From Streptomyces virginiae (GTDB lineage: Bacteria; Actinomycetota; Actinomycetes; Streptomycetales; Streptomycetaceae): a stretch of DNA of 64,000 nucleotides. The translations under genes were made by a program, and so were the position numbers. Below the pieces are notes generated by a model. It ran no database searches, was not told the origin of the DNA, and saw nothing but the letters and a program-made list of their open reading frames with translations. Shown here piece after piece: positions 56,088 through 64,000 of this stretch. The stretch is taken from assembly GCF_000720455.1 (NCBI RefSeq), contig NZ_JOAK01000014.1, forward strand, positions 79,456-143,455, written 5' to 3'. Position 1 is the stretch's first letter. The number at the start of each line of letters is the position of its first letter.

Positions 56088-57308
56088 CTATGCGCCGAAG
56101 CGGACCGGCAGGTGTTTGATGCCGTTGATGAAGTCCGAGCGCAGCCGCCGGACTTCGCCGGTGAGCCCGAAGTCGGGGTGGCGGCGCAGGAGTTCCCGGA
56201 TCAGCGCCTTGATCTGGGTACGGGCCAGACCCGCGCCCAGACAGAAGTGGGGGCCGCCACCGCCGAAGGCGAGGTGCTCGTTGGGCGTGCGGCGGATGTC
56301 GAAGGTGAAGGGGTCCCCGAAGACCTCCTCGTCGCGGTTGGCGGAGGTGTAGTAGGTCACCACCTTCTGCCCGGCGGCGATGCGGCGCCCGCGCAGGACG
56401 GTGTCGCGGGTGGCGGTGCGCCGGAAGTTGTGGATCGAGCCGCCCCAGCGCAGGAACTCCTCGGTGGCCGAGTTCCACAGCAGCTCGTCGTGCGGGGCGG
56501 CGGCCAGTTCGGCCCGGGCGACGGGGTGGTCGACCAGGGCCAGCACGGTGTGGGAGAGCAGGTTGCGGGTGGTCTCGTTGCCCGCGACGCACAGCAGCAC
56601 GAAGAACATGTTGATCTCGTGCCGGCTGAGCCGGTCCCCGTCCACCTCGGCGTGGACGAGCGTGGAGAGGATGTCCTCACGGGGGCGGGCCCGGCGCTCG
56701 GCGGCCAGCGCGTCGCAGTAGGCGTAGATCTCGGCGGCCGCGAGGTCGCTGTCCTGCTTGCCGGCCGAGAGCTCCGGGTCCTGGCCGCCGGCCATCCGGT
56801 TGCTCCAGTCGAAGACGAGCAGCTCGTCGCCGGGCGGTACGCCGACCATCTCGCAGATGGTCTGGATCGGGAGCCTGGCGGCCACCTCGGCCACGAAGTC
56901 CAGGTCCCGGCCGGGGGCGACGGCGCTCTCCACGAGGGCGGCGGCCCGCTCGCCGATCCGGGCCGCGAGGCGGCGCACCACCCGCGGGGTGAAGCCCGCG
57001 CTGACGAGGGCCCGGTAGCGGGAGTGGCGCGGGGCGTCCATGCCCAGGAGGACCAGGCGGAGGGACTCCAGGGACTCCGGGCTCTGGTCGCGGATCATGA
57101 AGGAGCCCAGTTCCGTGGACCAGAGCCCGGGGTCGCGGCTGACGGCCTTGACGTCGGCGTGGCGGGTGACGGCGTAGAAGCCCTCGTGGCCGCCCGGGAC
57201 CTCGTGCCAGTGCACCGGGTCCTCCCGGCGCAGCCGGGTGAACTGCTCGTGCGGGACCTCGCGGGCCCAGGTGTCTTCCAGCAGGTCGATCTCACCGGTG
57301 GGGATCAC
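56088..57308 (-). CDS. Cytochrome P450 (CYP124/125/142-like)
   Basis: A 406-residue soluble P450. The I-helix motif is AGNETTRN, the ExxR region RWGGSIHNFRR follows EEFLRW, and the heme loop FGGGGPHFCLGAGLAR has Cys356. Together with the start PTGEIDLLEDTWAREVPHEQ this resembles actinobacterial CYP124/125/142-type oxygenases, which oxidise fatty, isoprenoid or sterol chains. GTG at 57308 follows AAGGGAAG by six bases. The following GNAT gene is nine bases away. No ferredoxin or reductase is adjacent. Confidence 0.88.
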   Translation of the reverse strand: MIPTGEIDLLEDTWAREVPHEQFTRLRREDPVHWHEVPGGHEGFYAVTRHADVKAVSRDPGLWSTELGSFMIRDQSPESLESLRLVLLGMDAPRHSRYRALVSAGFTPRVVRRLAARIGERAAALVESAVAPGRDLDFVAEVAARLPIQTICEMVGVPPGDELLVFDWSNRMAGGQDPELSAGKQDSDLAAAEIYAYCDALAAERRARPREDILSTLVHAEVDGDRLSRHEINMFFVLLCVAGNETTRNLLSHTVLALVDHPVARAELAAAPHDELLWNSATEEFLRWGGSIHNFRRTATRDTVLRGRRIAAGQKVVTYYTSANRDEEVFGDPFTFDIRRTPNEHLAFGGGGPHFCLGAGLARTQIKALIRELLRRHPDFGLTGEVRRLRSDFINGIKHLPVRFGA

Positions 57309-57416
57309 GGTCCACTTCCCTTCGGGGGCGCGTCAGGGGCACTCGGGCTCGCACGACCGGGGCGGGGGCGGCCCGGGAGCCGCCGCGCCGGGGGTGCGCC
57401 GCCCGCCCCGCGGCGA

Positions 57417-57470
57417 CTTCCGGACTGGTGTCGGCTTCCGGGCTCGCGTCGGCTTCCGGACTGCTGTCGC
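57417..57470. repeat. 18-bp tandem repeat upstream of the P450
   Basis: Three units, beginning CTTCCGG at 57417, 57435 and 57453, differ at only a few positions. On the minus strand a frame gives SPEADA/SPEADT repeats, but it has no good start. The remaining 57309-57637 gap shows no convincing gene. Confidence 0.6.
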
Positions 57471-57637
57471 TTCCCGACACAACGTGCGCGCACATCTGAC
57501 GAACCGTCAATCCCCGTGCGCCGCCCGGTCCGGGCCACGGAGCGGCCGGGCAGGCAGGCCGATGGGCGGACGGGGCCGGGTGGACGGTGTCCGTTTCGTT
57601 CAAGACCGGCGGGGTCGGGGATGCCTAGCCTGCCGCC

Positions 57638-58039
57638 ATGACTCCACGACTCGACATGATCGGCATGGTCGTCTCCGACATGGCCGCCTCCCTCGCCTTC
57701 TACCGCCGCCTCGGCCTGGACGTCCCGGCCGAGGCCGACACCCTCCCCCACGTCGAGGCCACGCTCCCGGGCGGCCTGCGCATCGGCTGGGACACCGAGG
57801 AGACCGTCCGCTCCTTCGACCCGTCCTGGACCCCGCCCAGCGGCGACGGCCGCCGGGACCTGGCCTTCCTGTGCGACTCCCCCGCCGAGGTGGACGCCGT
57901 GTACGACGACCTGACCCGGGCCGGCTACCGCGGCCATCTGAAGCCCTGGGACGCCTTCTGGGGGCAGCGCTACGCCGTCGTCCTCGACCCGGACGGCTGC
58001 GGCGTCTCCCTCTTCGCCCCGGCGGCGCCCCCCGAGTAG
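57638..58039 (+). CDS. VOC (glyoxalase/bleomycin-resistance fold) protein
   Basis: A 133-residue vicinal-oxygen-chelate protein. MIGMVVSDMAASLAFYRRLGLDVP at the start and YAVVLDPDGCGVSLFAP at the end are the two paired beta-alpha-beta modules. Such proteins bind metals and catalyse isomerisation, dioxygenation or drug binding; the specific role is unknown. ATG at 57638. Its last 70 bases overlap the end of the opposite AraC-type gene. That it is a real gene is supported by full family coverage. Confidence 0.85.
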   Translation: MTPRLDMIGMVVSDMAASLAFYRRLGLDVPAEADTLPHVEATLPGGLRIGWDTEETVRSFDPSWTPPSGDGRRDLAFLCDSPAEVDAVYDDLTRAGYRGHLKPWDAFWGQRYAVVLDPDGCGVSLFAPAAPPE

Positions 58040-58704
58040 GCGGTCAGCGTGGTCCCGGCCAGCGCGCGCACCTCGCGGGCGAGGTGGGCCTGGTCGGCGT
58101 ATCCGGCGGTGTGCGCCACCTCGGCGTACGGCAGGCCCCGGTCCGCCAGGGCCAGGGCCCGGCGCAGGCGCAGGATCCGGCCGAGCGTGCGCGGTCCGTA
58201 CCCGAAGGAGTGCAGGGAGCGCCGGTGCAGCTGCCGCTCCCCCAGGCCCGCCGCGGCCGCGATCGCGGCCACCGGCTGCCCGGCCCGGAGCCGGTCGACG
58301 ACCTCGGCGGCGAAGGGGTCGGCCGGCCCGGTGTCGGCTGCGCGGGCCCGGGCCAGTGCCTCAAGGCCCGCGCGCGGGTCCCCGTACGCCTCCATCAGCC
58401 CGGTGAGGCGGCGTACCTCCCGGGCGGGCCACAGGTCGGCGAGCCCCACGCGCCGGTCCCGCAGGACGTGCGCCGGTACGCCGAGCAGCGCGGGCGCGGT
58501 GCCGGGCGCGAGCCGGATCCCGGCGACGGCCCCCGCGTGCACTTCTCCGCCGGGATGCGGGCCGGTGTCGGGCCCGGCCACGAGGAGCCGTCCGTCGGCC
58601 CAGAGGAGGTCCATGCACCCGTCGGGCAGCACTACCCCGGCGCCACCCTCGACCCGCCACAGCACGGCCCCGGGCACCCCGGCCGACGGTGTCTCCTCGT
58701 ACAC
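57970..58704 (-). CDS. AraC-family regulator with N-terminal DUF6597-like domain
   Basis: Encodes 244 residues. The first ~120 form a small sensor-like region (VLPDGCMDLLWADGRLLVAGPDTGP). The AraC HTH lies at ~140-230: VAAIAAAAGLGERQLHRRSLHSFGYGPRTL, LRRALALADRGLPYAEVAHTAGYADQAHLAREV. ATG at 58704. The gene ends 70 bases inside the converging VOC gene, so the last ~23 residues, GGAAGAKRETPQPSG, are probably not structural. Linked genes of unknown purpose; regulation of the VOC protein is a guess. Confidence 0.85.
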   Translation of the reverse strand: MYEETPSAGVPGAVLWRVEGGAGVVLPDGCMDLLWADGRLLVAGPDTGPHPGGEVHAGAVAGIRLAPGTAPALLGVPAHVLRDRRVGLADLWPAREVRRLTGLMEAYGDPRAGLEALARARAADTGPADPFAAEVVDRLRAGQPVAAIAAAAGLGERQLHRRSLHSFGYGPRTLGRILRLRRALALADRGLPYAEVAHTAGYADQAHLAREVRALAGTTLTAYSGGAAGAKRETPQPSGSRTTA

Positions 58705-58734
58705 GGCTCCAGGCTACGCCCGCCCCCGGAGCGG

Positions 58735-59850
58735 TCAGTGCTTGCGCAGGCGCGAGTGGTAGTCCTCGGGCGGCAGGAACTTCGACCAGCGTTCCGGGAA
58801 CTCCGACGGCATCCCCTCGTCCTCGTCGTCCTCCGACTCGCCCTCCGCCATCGCCCGCCAGGCGGCGGCCCGCGCGACCAGCTGCGCGGCCTCCGCCTCC
58901 CGGATCCGCTCGTTCGCCTCGCGCGCCGCCGCGGTGGCCACCGACGGCCAGACGCGGTCGATGGCGGCGTTCACGGCCGCGCCGACGAGCACCGCGAAGG
59001 CCGAGATGCCGATCCAGAGCAGGACGGCGACGGGTGCGGCCAGGGAGCCGTAGATGGTCGGCCCCTCCACGGTGTTGGTGAGGTAGATCCGCAGCAGGAA
59101 GGAGCCCAGCACCCACATGGCCAGTGCCACCAGCGCGCCCGGCACGTCCTCGATCCACGGCGAGCGCACGGGCACGGACACGTGGTAGAGCGTCGTCAGG
59201 AAGGCGATGGACAGCAGGGTCACGGTCGGCCAGTACAGGACGGCGATCACCTCGGTGCCCCACGGAACGAGCCGGACGACGGCGTCCGGACCGACCACCA
59301 TCAGCGGGAGCACGATGGCGCCGATCAGCAGGGCGATGACGTAGAGGAGGAAGGCCAGCAGCCGGGTCTTGACGATGCCGCGGTGGCCGTCGAGCCCGTA
59401 CATCACGGTGATGGTGTCGATGAAGACGTTGACGGCGCGGGATCCCGACCACAGGGCGAAGGCGAAACCGAGCGAGATCAGGTCGGGCCGGCCGCTGCGG
59501 GTGACGTCGTCCAGGAGGGGTCTGGCGATGTCGTTGACGCCGCGGTCGGACAGGACGGTGCCGACCGCGCGCAGGATGTTCTCCTCGATGCTCTCGACGG
59601 TACGGGTGTCCGTCCACCCGTCGACGTAGCCGAGCAGGCCCAGCAGGCCCAGGAAGAGCGGGGGCAGCGAGAGCAGGGTGAAGAACGCCGCCTCGGCCGC
59701 GAGCCCGAGGATCCGGTACTCGATGCACGAGTTGACGGTGTCCTTCAACAGCAGCCAGCCCATCTTCCGCTTCGAGACGTTGCGGTAGAGGGCGCGGGCC
59801 CGGTGGAGCCGTCCTGGGATCCGCTCGGGTGTTTCTTTTGCTGGCTGCAC
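58735..59850 (-). CDS. YihY/BrkB-family membrane protein
   Basis: A 371-residue protein with about six membrane helices (~48-75, ~125-140, ~165-190, ~205-225, ~240-262, ~275-300). The sequences EAAFFTLLSLPPLFLGLLG, NVFIDTITVMYG and GPTIYGSLAAPVAVLLWIGISAF are typical. Its physiological role is unknown; it was once misnamed RNase BN. The C-terminal ~75 residues are acidic and cytoplasmic (EGESEDDEDEG). ATG at 59850 is only 17 bases from the divergent acyl-CoA dehydrogenase start. Confidence 0.88.
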   Translation of the reverse strand: MQPAKETPERIPGRLHRARALYRNVSKRKMGWLLLKDTVNSCIEYRILGLAAEAAFFTLLSLPPLFLGLLGLLGYVDGWTDTRTVESIEENILRAVGTVLSDRGVNDIARPLLDDVTRSGRPDLISLGFAFALWSGSRAVNVFIDTITVMYGLDGHRGIVKTRLLAFLLYVIALLIGAIVLPLMVVGPDAVVRLVPWGTEVIAVLYWPTVTLLSIAFLTTLYHVSVPVRSPWIEDVPGALVALAMWVLGSFLLRIYLTNTVEGPTIYGSLAAPVAVLLWIGISAFAVLVGAAVNAAIDRVWPSVATAAAREANERIREAEAAQLVARAAAWRAMAEGESEDDEDEGMPSEFPERWSKFLPPEDYHSRLRKH

Positions 59851-59867
59851 GTCCTTACGGTATCCGC

Positions 59868-61511
59868 ATGGCAGCCACCACCCACACAGTCAGCAACCAG
59901 GCCCCGCCCCTGGTGGGGTACGACGTCTACGGCGGCGATCGGGCCCTCACCGAGGGCGTCGAGCGTCACCTGGCGTCCGCGGATCCCGAACTCCTCGGCG
60001 AGGTACGGGAGGAGCTCACGGACCTCGGGCGTGCGGCCGGTTCCGCGCAGGCCCAGGAATGGGGCGCGCAGGCGAACGAGAACCCTCCGAAACTGCGCAC
60101 TCACGACCGGTACGGGAACCGTATCGACGAGGTGGATTTCCACCCGGCCTGGCACCGGCTGCTCGGGCACGCGGTGTCCTCCGGGCTGACCGACGCCTGG
60201 GGGCGTCCGGCCGGGCACCTGCGCCGCGCCGCCGGGTTCTTCCTGTGGTCGCAGGCGGAAGCGGGCCACGGTTGCCCGATCTCGATGACGCACGCGGCCG
60301 TGCCGGCCCTTCGGGCCGATCCTACGATCGCCGCCGAGTGGGAGCCGCGGCTGACCTCGCACGTGTACGAGGAGGGCCTGCGGCCGGCGGCGCGGAAGGC
60401 CGGCGTGCTCTTCGGCATGGGGATGACGGAGAAGCAGGGCGGCAGCGACGTACGGGCCAACACGACGGCCGCCGTGCCGCTGGGCGCGTCCGGCGAGTAC
60501 CTGCTGACCGGGCACAAGTGGTTCTGTTCGGCGCCGATGTGCGACGGCTTCCTGGTGCTGGCGCAGGCTCCGGGCGGGCTGACCTGCTTCCTGGTCCCGC
60601 GGGTGCTGGAGGACGGCACGCGCAACGTCTTCGCGATCCAGCGGCTGAAGGACAAGCTGGGCAACAAGTCGAACGCGTCGAGCGAGGTCGAGTTCGACGG
60701 GACGTGGGCGCGGCGGGTCGGCGAGGAGGGCCGCGGGGTGCGGACCATCATCGAGATGGTCGCGGCGACCCGGCTGGACTGCGTCATCGGCTCGGCCGCG
60801 CTGATGCGGCAGTCGCTGACGCAGGCGGTGCACCACGCAGAGCACCGCTCTGCTTTCGGAGCACCGCTCATCGACCAGCCGCTGATGCGCAACGTGCTCG
60901 CGGACCTCGCCCTGGAGTCGGAGGCCGCCACCACCCTGACGCTGCGCCTGGCCGCCGCCTACGACGCCGGGACCGAACAGGAGAAGGCCTTCCTGCGCCT
61001 GGCCGTGCCCGCCGCGAAGTACTGGGTGACCAAGCGCTGTACGCCGATGGTGGCCGAGGCCCTGGAGTGTCTGGGCGGCAACGGCTACGTCGAGGAGTCC
61101 GGGCTGCCGAGACTGCTGCGCGAATCCCCGCTCAACTCCATCTGGGAGGGCTCGGGCAACGTCCAGGCCCTGGACGTACTGCGCGCCCTCCAGCGGGAGC
61201 CGCAGGCGCTGAACGCCTTCCTCCAGGAGGTGGGCCTGGCCCGGGGCGCCGACCACCGACTGGATTCGGCCATCAAGGACCTGCTGACGGATCTCGCCGA
61301 TCTGGAGGGCATCGAGGCACGGGCCCGCCGCGTCGTGGAGCGCATGGCCCTGGTGCTGCAGGGATCGCTGCTGGTCCGCTGGGCTCCGCCGGAGGTCGCG
61401 GACGCCTTCTGCGCCTCACGGCTGGGCGGTGACTGGGGTACGGCCTTCGGCACGCTGCCGCACAGCCTGGATCTGCGCGCGGTCGTGGAACGGGCGCGGA
61501 TCGCGGGCTAG
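59868..61511 (+). CDS. AidB-like acyl-CoA dehydrogenase
   Basis: A 547-residue flavoprotein. GMGMTEKQGGSDVRAN (~181-196), LTGHKWFCSAPMCDGFLVLAQA (~212-233) and CLGGNGYVEESGLPRLLRESPLNSIWEGSGNV near 395-430 are the AidB subgroup's FAD and active-site blocks. E. coli AidB has weak isovaleryl-CoA dehydrogenase activity, binds DNA and is induced by alkylation. ATG at 59868 has no clear ribosome site and is 17 bases from the divergent YihY start, so a leaderless transcript is possible. Its link to the AlkB-like pair at 3.7-5.7 kb is distance only. Confidence 0.9.
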   Translation: MAATTHTVSNQAPPLVGYDVYGGDRALTEGVERHLASADPELLGEVREELTDLGRAAGSAQAQEWGAQANENPPKLRTHDRYGNRIDEVDFHPAWHRLLGHAVSSGLTDAWGRPAGHLRRAAGFFLWSQAEAGHGCPISMTHAAVPALRADPTIAAEWEPRLTSHVYEEGLRPAARKAGVLFGMGMTEKQGGSDVRANTTAAVPLGASGEYLLTGHKWFCSAPMCDGFLVLAQAPGGLTCFLVPRVLEDGTRNVFAIQRLKDKLGNKSNASSEVEFDGTWARRVGEEGRGVRTIIEMVAATRLDCVIGSAALMRQSLTQAVHHAEHRSAFGAPLIDQPLMRNVLADLALESEAATTLTLRLAAAYDAGTEQEKAFLRLAVPAAKYWVTKRCTPMVAEALECLGGNGYVEESGLPRLLRESPLNSIWEGSGNVQALDVLRALQREPQALNAFLQEVGLARGADHRLDSAIKDLLTDLADLEGIEARARRVVERMALVLQGSLLVRWAPPEVADAFCASRLGGDWGTAFGTLPHSLDLRAVVERARIAG

Positions 61512-61702
61512 GGAGGAGCCCCCGTCGGGCTCCCCTGCGGTCCCCAAACCGCTCCGAGCCGGGATCCGGGCCCGTCGACCGGCACAGAGGTGGCGCCGCG
61601 CCGACTCGGCACCACCTCTGAACCGAAGCCCCGAGGAGGAGCTGTCACGCCGCTCGGGCGACGTCCGGACATTTTCGGTCGGGCGACCAGGACTTGGCGA
61701 GA

Positions 61703-61720
61703 GTTGCATACCGTTGCAAC
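61703..61720 (+). promoter_or_regulatory. GTTGCA-TACCGT-TGCAAC inverted repeat ahead of the GAF regulator
   Basis: GTTGCA (61703-61708) and TGCAAC (61715-61720) are perfect inverse copies six bases apart, in the 333-base gap before the GAF regulator. It may be an operator; the rest of the gap has no gene. Confidence 0.45.
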
Positions 61721-61844
61721 CTTTGAGTCGGCAGCCGCCCGTCGGGGGCGCCGGGGTGGCGGTCCCCGAGGCAAGGGCGGACCGGCACCTGGGGAACCGC
61801 CGGGCGGCCGGCGTCGTACGTCCTGTTCGCACGGGGAGGTTCCG

Positions 61845-63155
61845 GTGGCCGACACCACAGGCATCACGGTCGATGTGGCACGCATCTCGGCCATGCACCC
61901 TCGGGAGGCCACGCGCCTGCTCAAGGGGGTGCGCGCGGCCGCGCTGGCGGGCGACCGCCCGCCGGCCGCGCCCCGGCCGGAGATCGCGGAGTCCTGGCGC
62001 CGGATGCTGGCCGGCGGGGTGCATCCGGACCGGGACGCGCGCTCGCGGATGCTGTCGGCCGCCGAGACCGAGGAGCGGCGGCACGTCTCCCCGCTGCGGG
62101 AGGTCCTTCCCGTACTGCGGGAGGGTCTGCTGCCGGCGCTCGACGGGGCGCTCCACATCATGGTCGTCGCGGACGCGGACGGGCGGCTGCTGTGGCGGGA
62201 GGGCCACACGTCCATCCTGCGCAAGGCGGACCGGCTCGGCTTCGCGGTCGGCGCGGACTGGGACGAGGCCGTGGTCGGCACGAACGGCGTGGGGACCGCC
62301 CTGGTGGCCCGGCGGCCGGTCCAGGTGTTCTCGGCGGAGCACTTCGTCTCCAGCCACCACGACTGGACCTGCGCGGGGGCGCCCGTGCGGGATCCGCGGG
62401 ACGGGCGGCTGCTGGGCGTGGTCGACGTCAGCGGCCCGCTGGCCACCATGCACCCGGCGACGCTGGCCTGGGTCAGCTCGGTGGCCCGGCTCGCGGAACG
62501 GGAGATGCGGATCCGGCACCTGGAGTCGCTGGAGCGGCTGCGGGCGGTGGCGGCGCCGCTGCTGGCCCGGCTGCCGGGGCGGGCGCTGGCCGTGGACCCG
62601 CACGGCTGGACGGCCGCGGTGACGGGGCTGGCCCCGGCGGACCGGATCCCGCTGCCGAAGGACTTCGCGCCGGGCCGGGTGTGGGTGCCGCAGCTCGGCG
62701 ACTGCGTGGCGGAACCGCTGCCCGGCGGCTGGCTGCTGCGGGTCGCGCAGGACCGTACGGGCACGGCGGCGACCCGGGTCGTACTGGACCTCAGCCGGGC
62801 GGGTTCCTGGTCGGCGACGGTGTACGGGTCGTCCGGGAGCTGGTCGCAGGAGCTGAGCCCGCGCCACGCGGAGCTGCTGTTCCTGCTGGCGGAGAGCCCG
62901 CGGGGGCGCTCGGCGGCGCAGCTGTCGGCGGAGGTGTTCGGTGACCCGGCCCGTACGGTGACGGTGCGGGCGGAGCTGTCGCGGGTACGCCGCCACCTCG
63001 CGGGCGTCCTGGCCCACCGGCCGTACCGCTTCGCGGAGGACGTGGAGGTGGAGCTGATCCGTCCCGAGGACCCGGCCGCGCTGCTCCCGCACTCCACCGC
63101 TCCGGCGGTGGTCCGGGCCCGCCTGGGCCGGACGGGACCCGGCATGATTCCCTGA
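61845..63155 (+). CDS. GAF-domain transcriptional regulator without AAA domain
   Basis: Encodes 436 residues. The N-terminal part (IAESWRRMLAGGVHPDR, ~38-54) resembles AcoR-type activators. The GAF domain spans ~85-215 (VVADADGRLLWREG, VGTNGVGTALVARRPVQVF, ARDGRLLGVVDVSG-like DPRDGRLLGVVDVSG). The C-terminus (~335-405) is a winged-helix-like region (SPRHAELLFLLAESPRGRS, LSAEVFGDP, VTVRAELSRVRRHL) in place of the sigma-54 AAA+ domain, as expected in actinomycetes. GTG at 61845 follows GGGGAGG; the longer frame has no site. Likely senses a small molecule. Confidence 0.82.
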   Translation: MADTTGITVDVARISAMHPREATRLLKGVRAAALAGDRPPAAPRPEIAESWRRMLAGGVHPDRDARSRMLSAAETEERRHVSPLREVLPVLREGLLPALDGALHIMVVADADGRLLWREGHTSILRKADRLGFAVGADWDEAVVGTNGVGTALVARRPVQVFSAEHFVSSHHDWTCAGAPVRDPRDGRLLGVVDVSGPLATMHPATLAWVSSVARLAEREMRIRHLESLERLRAVAAPLLARLPGRALAVDPHGWTAAVTGLAPADRIPLPKDFAPGRVWVPQLGDCVAEPLPGGWLLRVAQDRTGTAATRVVLDLSRAGSWSATVYGSSGSWSQELSPRHAELLFLLAESPRGRSAAQLSAEVFGDPARTVTVRAELSRVRRHLAGVLAHRPYRFAEDVEVELIRPEDPAALLPHSTAPAVVRARLGRTGPGMIP

Positions 63156-63160
63156 GCTGC

Positions 63161-63724
63161 ATGAGCACCATCACACTCACCACCTGGTCGCTGGAGATGA
63201 CCTCTCCGGCGGACCTCGTCCCGGCGGCTCCGGCGGGGCCGGAGATCTCCATCGTGCGGTCGGAGGTCCCCTCCCCCGAGTTCAGCCGCTTCCTCTACGC
63301 CTCGGTGGGCGGCGACATCCACTGGACGGACCGGCTGTCCCTGACCCGCGCGCAGTGGGTGGAACAGCTCGACCGGCCGGGGGTGGAGACGTGGGTGGCG
63401 TACGACCGCGGCACGCCGGCGGGGTACGTGGAGCTCGACCCGCAGGACGACGGCGTGGTGGAGATCATGTACTTCGGCCTGCTCCCCGACTTCCGCGGCC
63501 GCCGCATCGGGGGCCACCTGCTGGCCGTCGGCGTGGAACGGGCCTGGGACCTCGCGTCGCGCTGGCCGCAGCGCGAGCCGACCCGCCGGGTGTGGGTCCA
63601 CACCTGCAGCCAGGACGGCCCGACGGCGATGGCGAACTACCAGCGGCGCGGCTTCAAGGTCTTCAAGACGGAGACGGAGGAAAAGGAAGAAACCCCGACC
63701 CCGGGCCCCTGGCCCGGAGCGTAA
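63161..63724 (+). CDS. GNAT-family N-acetyltransferase
   Basis: A 187-residue protein with the acetyl-CoA loop FGLLPDFRGRRIGGHLLAVG (~106-125), YVELDPQDDGVVEIMYFG and HTCSQDGPTAMANYQRRGF near 147-165. It starts with ATG five bases after the GAF regulator stop, so the two are probably one operon. The C-terminus is a charged tail. The acetyl acceptor is unknown. Confidence 0.87.
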   Translation: MSTITLTTWSLEMTSPADLVPAAPAGPEISIVRSEVPSPEFSRFLYASVGGDIHWTDRLSLTRAQWVEQLDRPGVETWVAYDRGTPAGYVELDPQDDGVVEIMYFGLLPDFRGRRIGGHLLAVGVERAWDLASRWPQREPTRRVWVHTCSQDGPTAMANYQRRGFKVFKTETEEKEETPTPGPWPGA

Positions 63725-64000
63725 CGCCTCCGGCGCGGCCTGCCGATTCGGGGCGCTGCCCCTGCCTTCCGGCTGCGGGCCGGTGGCCGCGCCTCAATCG
63801 CCGGCGGGACCGGGGTGGTGTTCCCTGGCCGGGAGCGTGGCCCTGGTGGTGGCTTCGGGTGGGGTGGTGCCCCTCCGGGGGCTCTCCTCGGCTCGGCGCG
63901 TGCGGGCACGTCCCGGCCGTACCCGGTGGTCGCGCCTCGTCCTGCGGGGAGCCCCCGCAGTGTCCCCACCCCACGGCCCCGCTCCGTCCGGGACGGGCCG
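63725..64000. other. Noncoding end of the window
   Basis: No convincing gene. GCGCCTCAATCGCCGGCGGG near 63796-63815 is an inverted, diverged version of the GCCGGCGTTTGAGGCGCGG repeat at 13380 and 13475. The short open frames here lack ribosome sites and match nothing. Confidence 0.5.

Noticed and set aside
57292..57603. A minus-strand frame of 103 codons upstream of the P450 with SPEAD repeats
   Set aside because: The start is a TTG without ribosome site, the frame overlaps the P450 start, and the repeats explain its openness.

Overview
The window is from a Streptomyces-type actinomycete chromosome. GC content is very high with strong third-position GC bias, starts are often GTG or TTG behind purine-rich ribosome sites, and the gene content is typical of the genus: geosmin synthase, DmdR/IdeR-type iron box, PucR regulator, an aerobic-type cobalamin pathway with CobG and CobN, DUF2637, and GAF and PP2C-like proteins. 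I see no rRNA, tRNA, complete insertion sequence, prophage or CRISPR array.

Layout. 0-5.7 kb: secreted or exported hydrolases (SGNH hydrolase, Ca-dependent PI-PLC-like protein, trypsin-like protease), then an overlapping pair of AlkB-like Fe(II)/2-oxoglutarate dioxygenases of unknown role. 5.7-17.5 kb: an SDR oxidoreductase and a cobalamin block. cobL-cobM-cobK run rightward and meet cobG-cobH-cobIJ running leftward at a strong terminator. cobN follows rightward behind a cobalamin riboswitch. 17.5-20.2 kb: a small helix-hairpin-helix-like protein, an Imm49-type protein, and wreckage of an RHS gene and a ricin-B lectin. 20.4-25 kb: an ABC exporter preceded by a tiny coupled ORF, then the bifunctional geosmin synthase. 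25-27.7 kb: an Eis-like acetyltransferase and a secreted beta-propeller.

27.8-36.7 kb is a purine-catabolism region: XdhC-type maturation factor, NCS2 purine permease, three-subunit xanthine dehydrogenase-type enzyme, and a divergent PucR regulator. Both main intergenic regions carry TGTACT-type half-sites that could be a shared operator. 36.8-45 kb: a TPR-like protein, a GntR regulator, an FhuF-like iron protein behind an iron box, a DUF2637 membrane protein, a HATPase anti-sigma-type protein, pyruvate oxidase, and a proline-rich PP2C-like protein that seems to have lost metal ligands. 45-51.7 kb: a large secreted subtilase with a divergent TrmB/LuxR-type regulator, a DUF456 protein, a truncated TetR gene and a GNAT. 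51.8-64 kb: a tiny zinc-ribbon protein, a secreted PKD-plus-three-module protein, RsgA with a possible leader peptide, GNATs, a P450, a glyoxalase-fold protein and AraC regulator that overlap tail to tail, a YihY protein, an AidB-like acyl-CoA dehydrogenase, a GAF regulator and a last GNAT.

The most interesting items are the tandem AlkB-like pair, the degraded RHS/immunity locus, palindromic repeats that supply stop codons to their neighbours, two unlisted leader peptides, and the probable pseudophosphatase. Functions are assigned from motifs and family memory only; no database search was run.
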